From positions 1 to 64,000 of the forward strand of contig DASXVS010000080.1 of the NCBI GenBank assembly GCA_036504095.1: DNA of 64,000 bases, given 5' to 3'. Both the position numbers and the translations under genes were made by a program. The notes under the pieces were generated by a model. It was not told the DNA's origin. It saw nothing but the letters and a program-made list of their open reading frames with translations, and did no database searches. The stretch is from Armatimonadota bacterium (GTDB lineage Bacteria > Armatimonadota > DTGP01 > JAKQQT01). Below, in pieces: positions 24,434-31,139 of this stretch (its first letter is position 1; every line of letters begins with the position of its first letter).

Positions 24434-25231
24434 CTACACGCGATGGCGCCGCCGTATGAAACCGAGCGGCCCGAGCGCCGCGGCGAGGAGCGCCAGGGTT
24501 GACGGCTCCGGGACAGCCGTGTTGCCGACCACAACGTTGTCGAAGTAGTTGGGTCCGTTCGGCGTGCCGCGGTTCGTACCGTAGACGCGGAACCCGATGC
24601 CCCGGAACTGCTTTACCGGCGGGACGCCCAAGTCGAAGTGCTGCGGATTGGTTGTCGGGGGCAGGCCGTCCACGGAAGCGAATACCTGCTGGGCATCCAT
24701 GTCGATCAGCAATTTCACATGCTGCCAGCTTCCGGCGGTGAGCGGAATGCCCCTGTCGCTCACATCGCCCGTTGGATGCAGGTTGGGGGTCGTCTCCAGG
24801 CCGTATTCGTCGGCCAGGTAGCTGGAGTCGAACAGTGAACCGGCCGCCTCCAGTACGTAGACTTCCTGGCTGAGCGTTCCACGGAACTGATCGAACTCAA
24901 TCGGGATCTGGTGCAATCCGGCGGCGTAGATGTCCTCGCCGAACGGCAGGTAGGCGCCGGAAAAATCACCGGTGGTCAGCCCGGTCGGATCGATTTTGAG
25001 GACCTTGTTGTGCCGTTTCCCCGGCGCATATTCCTGCTCTGTGAAGGCATCCTCATAGATAGTCGGCGCCGGCTGCGACGCGGAAGAGTCATTCTGCCAG
25101 TTGCTCTGGCCCGCCACGGGGCCGAGGGCGTAAGCCTCGAAGCCGCCCGTGTCGAATACGGAGTTCGCGCGCGCCGGCGATGCAGCGATAATCATGACGC
25201 CAAGCACGCATCCTGTGATGGTACGAATCAT
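24434..25231 (-). CDS. PEP-CTERM anchored exported protein
   Basis: 265 residues. A signal peptide (IRTITGCVLGVMIIAASPARA) is followed by a single beta-sandwich-like domain resembling laminin-G/concanavalin folds (EVYVLEAAGSLFDSS, WQHVKLLIDMDAQQVFASVD). It ends with the sorting signal AVPEPSTLALLAAALGPLGF plus a basic tail RRRHR. PEP-CTERM proteins are processed by exosortase and linked to exopolysaccharide; no exosortase is in the window. The ligand is unknown. The start is chosen at the signal peptide ATG (25231). Confidence 0.83.
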   Translation of the reverse strand: MIRTITGCVLGVMIIAASPARANSVFDTGGFEAYALGPVAGQSNWQNDSSASQPAPTIYEDAFTEQEYAPGKRHNKVLKIDPTGLTTGDFSGAYLPFGEDIYAAGLHQIPIEFDQFRGTLSQEVYVLEAAGSLFDSSYLADEYGLETTPNLHPTGDVSDRGIPLTAGSWQHVKLLIDMDAQQVFASVDGLPPTTNPQHFDLGVPPVKQFRGIGFRVYGTNRGTPNGPNYFDNVVVGNTAVPEPSTLALLAAALGPLGFIRRRHRV

Positions 25232-25377
25232 ACTTCTATGCCTTCCGGTCTGAGCTCCGCGGCTGATACGGCCTGCCCAAGGGCCGACGAGCCTACGGAT
25301 TGCCTTTATCCTGAATCCAGGGTAGTACACCTCATTACGTGCAAGAATCCTGCCAACCAAGCAGGCAATCATCGCTT

Positions 25378-25647
25378 TCAAACGATCCTGAAGTCGCTGA
25401 ACTCGCCGGTGGCCGGGCCAAACCGAGGCTCTACGGACTCTACATCGGCATTGGACGGCCCATCCCTCAGGCTGGCGAGCAGGCTTAGCAGAGAATCGCG
25501 CGCGCCTTCCGCCATGACCTCCACCGCGCCTCCGGGAGTGTTGCGCACCCAGCCGGTGAGGTTCAGGAAACGCGCCTCGCGCAAGGCCCAGTATCGGAAC
25601 CCGACCCCCTGGACCCGCCCCCGGACGATGGCGTGCAGGCGCTCCAC
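25378..25647 (-). CDS. acyP: Acylphosphatase
   Basis: 89-residue acylphosphatase that hydrolyses the carboxyl-phosphate bond of acyl phosphates. The active-site loop is VRGRVQGVGFRYWALREA, with the catalytic Arg in GVGFRYW and the Asn in LTGWVRNTPGGAVEV. Its size matches the family. GTG at 25647 is the only start consistent with the conserved N-terminus, 4 bp after the queF stop, which suggests coupling. Confidence 0.9.
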   Translation of the reverse strand: MERLHAIVRGRVQGVGFRYWALREARFLNLTGWVRNTPGGAVEVMAEGARDSLLSLLASLRDGPSNADVESVEPRFGPATGEFSDFRIV

Positions 25648-25651
25648 GCGC

Positions 25652-26014
25652 TCACGCCCCGTTCCCGGCGTGCTCCACCGTGACCACCGTCTTGATCCCG
25701 CCGCGAACGTAGAAATCGCCCACCACCCGGGCCTTTCTCGGGTGGACCGCATCGACAAGCGCGTCCATGATCTGGTTCGTGACCTTCTCGTGGAACGCTC
25801 CCACGGTCCGATACGACCAGAGGTAGAGTTTGAGGGACTTCAGCTCAACGCATTTCTCGTCGGGCGTATACGAGATATGGATGGTGCCAAAATCCGGCTG
25901 CCCAGTCATCGGACACTGGCACGTAAACTCGGGACAGGTGAAGTCGATATTGTAATCCCGCTCCGGATAAGGGTTCGGAAAAGTGTCAAGTGACAATTGT
26001 GGTTCGCTCGGCAT
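25652..26014 (-). CDS. queF: NADPH-dependent 7-cyano-7-deazaguanine reductase
   Basis: 120-residue type I (short) QueF, which reduces preQ0 to preQ1 in queuosine biosynthesis. The catalytic nucleophile Cys34 lies in CQCPMTGQPDFG and the substrate-binding Glu57 in CVELKSLKLYLWSYR. A T-fold end is seen at VVGDFYVRGGIKTVVTVEH. It lies 5 bp after prfA. The other queuosine genes are not in this window. Confidence 0.94.
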   Translation of the reverse strand: MPSEPQLSLDTFPNPYPERDYNIDFTCPEFTCQCPMTGQPDFGTIHISYTPDEKCVELKSLKLYLWSYRTVGAFHEKVTNQIMDALVDAVHPRKARVVGDFYVRGGIKTVVTVEHAGNGA

Positions 26015-26019
26015 GCTCT

Positions 26020-27087
26020 TTACTCCTCCCCGTTTCCCTGCAGCCGGTCCGCCTGGTCCTCCGCCACAAGCCGGTCGATCATCATTTCCAGGTCGCCGTC
26101 GAGCACCGCCGGCAGATTGTGGATGCTGAAGTTGATGCGATGGTCGGTAACGCGTCCCTGCGGGAAGTTGTACGTGCGAATCTTCTCGCTCCTGTCGCCG
26201 GAACCCACCTGCAGTCGCCGCTGCTGGGAATGCGCGGCGTCACGCTCGGCCAGTTGGGCGTCGTACAGTTTTGCCCGCAGCATGCGCATCGCCTTGTCCT
26301 TGTTCTGGAACTGGCTGCGTTCGTCCTGGCATGCGACCACAATCCCGGATGGCTTGTGTGTGATGCGAATCGCCGACGACGTCTTGTTGACGTGTTGTCC
26401 GCCCGCTCCGCTGGCCCGAAACGCGTCGATCTGGATATCGTCCGGGTTGATATTGACTTCCACGTCCTCGACCTCGGGCAATACCGCCACGGTGGCCGCC
26501 GAGGTGTGGATGCGGCCTCCGCTCTCGGTCGCCGGCACACGCTGGACGCGGTGTACGCCACTCTCGAACTTGAGACGGCTGTAGGCGCCCTTGCCCTGGA
26601 TATTCAGCGTCACTTCCTTGAACCCGCCGATGCCGGTCTCCTGCTGGTCCATGATCTCCAGTTTCCAGCGCCGGCGCTCCGCGAACCTTGCGTACATGCG
26701 GAAGAGGTCGCCGGCGAACAGCGCGGCTTCCTCGCCACCCGTGCCGGCCCGTATCTCCATGATCACGTTCTTGTCATCATTTGGGTCCGTCGGCAGCAGG
26801 ATGAGGCGCAGCGCCCGTTCCGCCGTTTCGATGCGGGGCTGCAGGGATTCGACTTCCGATTCGGCCATCTCCCGCATTTCCGGGTCCGCCTCGGACATCT
26901 CGTGCGCTTCCTCAAGCTGCCGGGCAAGCGAGCGGTACTCCCGATACGTCGACACTATTGGTTCGAGGTCTGCATGCTGCTTGGCAACCTTCTGGTACTC
27001 AGCAACATCCTGCGTGAGTTCTGAGTCGCCCAGCGCGGCCTCCAGTTCCTCGTATTTAGCTACTACCTCTTCAAGACGCTCATACAT
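26020..27087 (-). CDS. prfA: Peptide chain release factor 1
   Basis: 355-residue class I release factor. The GGQ hydrolysis motif is at 229-231 ([16 protein letters not shown]), and the PxT anticodon-like PAT at 185-187 ([16 protein letters not shown]) identifies RF1, which reads UAA and UAG. The N-terminal coiled domain is complete. Presence of an intact RF1 means UAG is a normal stop in this genome. No prmC is adjacent; queF and acyP follow. Confidence 0.97.
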   Translation of the reverse strand: MYERLEEVVAKYEELEAALGDSELTQDVAEYQKVAKQHADLEPIVSTYREYRSLARQLEEAHEMSEADPEMREMAESEVESLQPRIETAERALRLILLPTDPNDDKNVIMEIRAGTGGEEAALFAGDLFRMYARFAERRRWKLEIMDQQETGIGGFKEVTLNIQGKGAYSRLKFESGVHRVQRVPATESGGRIHTSAATVAVLPEVEDVEVNINPDDIQIDAFRASGAGGQHVNKTSSAIRITHKPSGIVVACQDERSQFQNKDKAMRMLRAKLYDAQLAERDAAHSQQRRLQVGSGDRSEKIRTYNFPQGRVTDHRINFSIHNLPAVLDGDLEMMIDRLVAEDQADRLQGNGEE

Positions 27088-27241
27088 AACGGACTACACC
27101 ATTCCTTCCGTATGTATTGTACACGTACTGGGCAAGAACAGTGGACCCGGTCTGATGGGAGCTTCGCCCCTTCCGGCGCCGGTAATGACTATCATACTGT
27201 CAGATTGCTGGCTGCAGTGTGTGAGTTTGAGGGTATACGTA

Positions 27242-28183
27242 ATGCGCTTAGTTCCACCCGACAGCGTCAGCCCGGCCGGATCCGGCAACAGCCCCCCGGC
27301 CAACGGCGAATCCGTCATAGCCGCCTGGGCGGTTACCCTGGCTGTTTCCATCCTGCCCGACATTATCTACCAGAGCGTCGCGGGCAGCCGACCAGCCTGG
27401 CTTCTGACGGCCAAACTGGGGGTATTGGCGGCCATTATCCTGGCCGGTTACGTCCTCACGCCCGCCCGTCGCCTCAGGTTGTATTGCGTGATGCTCTTCG
27501 CGCTGCTCTCGGCAGGATACCTGAGCGCCGTCATAGGCGGTTCGGGGTGGTGGCAAGGCCTGTTTTCAGGTAGAGGGTTCAGCCGACAGATGCTGGGCGA
27601 GCAGATCCTTCGGGTCGGCGCCGCCGGCGCAATGATTGCCGTGCTGTTCCTGCTGCGCTTCCGGCCGGCGGATGTCTTTCTGGTAAGAGGCCATCCTAAC
27701 GCTCCCGCGGCGCCCGTGCGGTGGCTGGGTATCGACAAGCCAATCGGCTGGAACCGCCTCGGAGCTATCTCGGCGCTGTGTGTCAGCCTCGGTACATTGG
27801 CATTTCTCGTCATCGCCGGGCGACCTGCGGCCTAGGCGCTTGCGGGAGCCGCCTGGGTCCTGCCGATGATCCTCGTGCTGGCGGCGATGAATGCTTTTGG
27901 CGAGGAAGCCATGTATCGGGGCGGGCTTCTGGCCCCCTTGATCCCCGCAGTCGGCACGCGGCACGCCATCCTGCTTACGGCGGCATTCTTCGGTATCGGC
28001 CATTACTATGGCGTTCCGAATGGGATCGTTGGCGTGGCGATGTCGACCCTGCTCGGCTGGTTCCTCGGGAAATGCATGGTCGAGACGAAAGGCTTCTTCT
28101 GGCCGTGGTTCATCCACTTCCTGCAGGACGTGATGATCTTCTACTTCCTGGCCGTTGGAGCAGTGGTCGCGGGCGGGCGGTAA
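27242..28183 (+). pseudogene. CPBP (CAAX/Abi-like) intramembrane protease interrupted by an in-frame TAG
   Basis: One continuous frame encodes a multi-helix membrane protein, but codon 198 is TAG (27833-27835). The upstream part (197 codons) carries six or so helices (AIILAGYVLTPARRLRLY, AVLFLLRFRPADVFLV). The downstream part holds every catalytic motif of the CPBP glutamic protease family: EExxxR in GEEAMYRGG, FxxxH in FFGIGHYYG, and HxxxD in IHFLQDVMIF. The two halves join without a frameshift (RPAA-stop-ALAGAAW), so a single C-to-T or G-to-A change would restore the gene. Called a nonsense-interrupted pseudogene; read-through or sequencing error are alternatives. ATG at 28-nt spacing downstream (27866) could make the C-terminal fragment. 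Confidence 0.75.
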
Positions 28184-28193
28184 TTCGTACACC

Positions 28194-28493
28194 ATGGACT
28201 TGACAGAGGACGACCGGTTAATGGCCGAGATCAACGGATTCGGCGATTTCGAGATCGCTCCCAAGAAGACCTATCTCGCGCTTCGGCGGAAGAAGCAGTT
28301 CGCCATGATCGGCCCCGCGACAAACACACGGGTCGAGGTCGGACTGAACATGAAGGGTGTTCCGGGCACGGAGCGACTGGTGGAAATGCCCCCCGGAGGA
28401 ATGTGCAGCCACCTGGTGAAGCTGACGGATCCCGGGCAGGTCGACGCTCTACTGCTCGCGTGGATCCGAAAGGCATACGACAGCGCCGGCTGA
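28194..28493 (+). CDS. DUF5655-domain protein
   Basis: 99-residue soluble protein matching the DUF5655 core: YLALRRKKQFAMIGPATNT, VEVGLNMKGVPGTERL and PPGGMCSHLVKLTD. Many family members have an added N-terminal half (DUF4287); this one has only the DUF5655 core. Function unknown, possibly nucleic-acid-related by fold. It follows the broken CPBP gene by 10 bp. Confidence 0.75.
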   Translation: MDLTEDDRLMAEINGFGDFEIAPKKTYLALRRKKQFAMIGPATNTRVEVGLNMKGVPGTERLVEMPPGGMCSHLVKLTDPGQVDALLLAWIRKAYDSAG

Positions 28494-28526
28494 CCTCCGG
28501 CGAGTGTTACGCCGTCGGCGCGCCAC

Positions 28527-29438
28527 CTAGGCCAATGAGCGCTCGCCTTCCCGTTCCGCGTCGAACACCGCGTTCAGCGCGGCGATGGCCACTTCGGTCT
28601 GCGAATCATCCGGTTCCCGGGTGGTGAACCGCTGGGTGAAGCGCCCCGGCCAGGTGACCACCGCCATCACGGCACTGCCCCTCAACGTGCCCGCCAGGCG
28701 CAGCAATTCGTACGCAGCGCCCGCCACGATCGGCAGCGTGCCGAGGCGAATAGCCAGGCGCACAAGCGGAGTGTGCCAGCCCAGGAATGCGTACACGACG
28801 CTGGCGAGGATGAGCACGAACATGATGAAGGAGGTCCCGCACCGCGGGTGCACAACGCTGAATTGCCCGCAGGATTGCGCCGTCAGCGGCGCATGCGCCT
28901 CCCACGCGTTGATCGTCCGGTGCTCCGCGCCGTGAAACTGAAACACCCTCCGGATTCCGGGGATGAAGCCGATGAGGCCGATGTAGCCGAAGAACAGTGC
29001 GAGGCGGACCACCGTTTCAACGAGGTTGAGGGTCCACGGGTTCGTCGTATGGCGGAGGGCGCCGGCAAGCACGGTTGGCAGAACGATGAACAGGGCCACG
29101 CCGATCAGCAGCCCGATACCCATAGTGCCCTTAATGGCGGGATCGCCTTCCACCGCTTTCGGCGCGGCCGCGTCGGCGGGCTTAGCGTCAAGCAGGGCTC
29201 GTGAGGCTGACCAGCGCAGGCCCCAAACCCCGACGCGCAGTGAGTCCACGAGCGCGAACACGCCCCGCAGGAACACTTTATTGAAGGCCGGGTGCGCGGT
29301 CAACCACGGCTGCGCTTCGCGGACAACGGTGTCAATTTCACCGCTTTCACGCCGAACGGCAACGGCGACGTGACGCGGCCCGCGCATCATGACACCCTCG
29401 ATGACCGCCTGCCCACCGTAGAATACCGGTTTCGCCAT
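28527..29438 (-). CDS. DUF1385 membrane protein
   Basis: About 303 residues. The N-terminus KPVFYGGQAVIEGVMMRGP is the DUF1385 signature. Four hydrophobic helices include TMGIGLLIGVALFIVLPTVL and TSFIMFVLILASVVYAFLG, and the conserved FHGAEHRTINAWE and VHPRCGTSFI motifs contain His and Cys residues. The function of DUF1385 proteins is not established. They often sit near prfA and rpmE, as here. ATG at 29438 precedes the conserved block; a strong palindrome lies 14 bp upstream. Confidence 0.9.
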   Translation of the reverse strand: MAKPVFYGGQAVIEGVMMRGPRHVAVAVRRESGEIDTVVREAQPWLTAHPAFNKVFLRGVFALVDSLRVGVWGLRWSASRALLDAKPADAAAPKAVEGDPAIKGTMGIGLLIGVALFIVLPTVLAGALRHTTNPWTLNLVETVVRLALFFGYIGLIGFIPGIRRVFQFHGAEHRTINAWEAHAPLTAQSCGQFSVVHPRCGTSFIMFVLILASVVYAFLGWHTPLVRLAIRLGTLPIVAGAAYELLRLAGTLRGSAVMAVVTWPGRFTQRFTTREPDDSQTEVAIAALNAVFDAEREGERSLA

Positions 29439-29452
29439 CTCTGCTCCAATAA

Positions 29453-29505
29453 CCACGAAGGCACAAAGACGCAAAGATCGACTTTGTGTCTTTGTGCCTT
29501 CGTGG
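29453..29505. repeat. Large REP-like palindrome in the DUF1385 leader
   Basis: Arm 29453-29476 (CCACGAAGGCACAAAGAC then GCAAAG) pairs with arm 29482-29505 (23 of 24 matches; inner 18 outer bases perfect) with a 5-nt loop. Read from DUF1385 it forms a hairpin ending just before GGAG and the start codon. Its AT-richer composition differs from the surroundings. Confidence 0.75.
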
Positions 29506-29661
29506 CTGAGTGATTCCGCCAAAAACAGGAGCCGCAGAGGGTACATACCGAACGTGACGGGATTCGCATCATCACGTTGGCGGCCTACTCTGCGGCGTGT
29601 CCGGGCCTCTCGGCCCGCCTACCAGGATATTCCACCCTGGCAAGGGATAGTACACTGGTTG

Positions 29662-29874
29662 TTATTTCTTCAGGCCGTAGCGCTGCAGGAACTTGTCTAC
29701 GCGGCCTTCGGTATCCATCAATTTCTGCTTGCCGGTGTAAAACGGGTGGCAGGAACTGCAGATTTCCGTGTTTATCTTGTCTCCCGCGATGGTGGAACGC
29801 GTCTCGAAATCGCTTCCGCAAGCGCAGTGAACCATCACAGTGTGATACTTGGGGTGAATCCCCTCTCTAGGCAT
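29662..29874 (-). CDS. rpmE: Large ribosomal subunit protein bL31
   Basis: 70-residue ribosomal protein of the zinc-binding (C+) form: C17, C19, C39 and C42 (HCACGSDF and [14 protein letters not shown]). The size and start [11 protein letters not shown] match the family. A strong promoter is upstream (29989-30018). Confidence 0.97.
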   Translation of the reverse strand: MPREGIHPKYHTVMVHCACGSDFETRSTIAGDKINTEICSSCHPFYTGKQKLMDTEGRVDKFLQRYGLKK

Positions 29875-29988
29875 TGTTGTGTCCTTTCGCGGTGGGTATC
29901 AGCCCACCAGTACACCGGGCGTACACAAAACGAAGTGTCCTCCGTAACGCCCATATAGATAGACGCTCACGGCAGCCACGGTGTTCCC

Positions 29989-30018
29989 ATTCTAACACGA
30001 ACGCGATCGATTTGCCAA
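29989..30018 (-). promoter_or_regulatory. Sigma-70-type promoter of rpmE
   Basis: On the minus strand TTGGCA (30013-30018), 18-nt spacer, TAGAAT (29989-29994); each box has 5 of 6 consensus bases. It lies about 115 bp before the rpmE ATG. Confidence 0.6.
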
Positions 30019-30080
30019 CCGCGCGGGCCGGGAACCTCATGCCCAGCCCTCCCTACCCCGCCGTCAGGCCATCTTTAGCG

Positions 30081-30953
30081 CTAGCGTCCGAACGTTACGC
30101 TACCCAGCGGAACGGCGCGTCCCGCCCCGGTCAACTGAGGGAGGTTTCCCGGCAGCCCCTGCAACGTCCGGTCCGCCAGCAGAGCGTAGACGGCGGCATC
30201 ATACGATTCGCCGACCCACCCGAAGGAAACGGGCGCCTGCCGCCGCCACTGCGTCGCGTCCGGGGGCATGTCCGGGTCTCCATGGATTAGGACTCCTTCG
30301 TCCGGAAGCGCCGGAAGCGAACCCGACGCCACGACGCCGACATCGTCAAGACCGCAGCCGGCCGGGAGCCAGATACCCGCAACGGGTTGTTCCGCCCGCT
30401 GAATATAGCGGCTCACCGCGTCATCCCGAAAGACGAGGTAGTCCGCCAGCGCCTCAATCGGCGCTCCGCGTCCTCCCGCGGCGATGTCGCGGGCTGCGAA
30501 GCCACTCACAACGGGCGCGCCGAGCGATTCGGCGATCGCGTTTGCATCTCCCAATTCCATTACGCCTGTCACGAAGGCGCCCGCGAGTTCCGCCGGCGAT
30601 ACTTGCACCCAGGCCGCGGCCCCACGCGAACCCACCGCGTCCACATCCTTACGCGTCCAGCCCGCCTCGGCCCTCGCCTGCACGGCGGCATCCGCATACG
30701 CCAGGCCAAGCGCCGCGTCGAGAACCGTGAGCGTGGCCGCGCCAGTCGTCGCGGAGGGGCAGGCATCTCGGACGGCGGCGGTCATCACAGGGTCCAGCGG
30801 AACGCTGACGAATGCGGCCGGGTGCGCCTGAATCTCGTCACCCCGGCCCGAAATCACTACGGCGCTCGCGAGAATGGCCCCGCCGTCGCCGCTCAACGAA
30901 AGTCCGATAACCCGCCGCGGCCCCCTGAGTTGCTCTTCTCGATATATCGGCAT
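30081..30953 (-). CDS. Degenerate AnmK-like (anhydro-N-acetylmuramic acid kinase family) protein
   Basis: 290 residues, against about 370 for true AnmK. Family resemblance is clear at the N-terminal ATP-fold loop (GLSLSGDGGAIL), at ELGDANAIAESLGAPVVSGF and at AARDIAAGGRGAPIEALADY, where the catalytic Asp is retained. The IGSHGQT segment is replaced by VGSRGAAAW, the C-terminal NIGGIAN motif is missing (AEQPVAGIWLPAGCGLDD), and the sequence is about 80 residues short. It is probably not an active kinase, or acts on another sugar. It has a good frame and no stops, so it is unlikely to be a fresh pseudogene. It is divergent from the GH51 gene. Confidence 0.62.
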   Translation of the reverse strand: MPIYREEQLRGPRRVIGLSLSGDGGAILASAVVISGRGDEIQAHPAAFVSVPLDPVMTAAVRDACPSATTGAATLTVLDAALGLAYADAAVQARAEAGWTRKDVDAVGSRGAAAWVQVSPAELAGAFVTGVMELGDANAIAESLGAPVVSGFAARDIAAGGRGAPIEALADYLVFRDDAVSRYIQRAEQPVAGIWLPAGCGLDDVGVVASGSLPALPDEGVLIHGDPDMPPDATQWRRQAPVSFGWVGESYDAAVYALLADRTLQGLPGNLPQLTGAGRAVPLGSVTFGR

Positions 30954-31139
30954 GAGGGTATTCCTTTGGCGCCCGGCCGGCGATTACGTCGGGTAACGAT
31001 GCATCCGAATCATACCGCGCTGCATCGGGCGCCGGCAACGACGCCTCCAATCCCGAGTGTTGAGAGCGATACAATAGAGGTAATTGCAGGCTGCAGGGGT
31101 TCGCGGGCTCACTGCGTTCGTGGATGGGAGGATGCTGAA

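Noticed and set aside
26591-27241. Plus-strand frame upstream of the CPBP gene
   Set aside because: It is antisense to prfA and only extends the CPBP frame by chance.
27833-27835. Idea that TAG is reassigned to an amino acid in this genome
   Set aside because: RF1 (prfA) is intact and several ordinary genes, such as tadC and the sugar-binding lipoprotein, end correctly at TAG.
29387-29575. Small frames over the palindromic repeat
   Set aside because: They are translations of the palindrome and the DUF1385 leader, with no family resemblance.
30387-31139. Large 5' extension of the GH51 reading frame
   Set aside because: It overlaps the AnmK-like gene on the other strand and lacks a signal peptide; the GTG at 31140 with its own GGGAGG and signal peptide is the real start.
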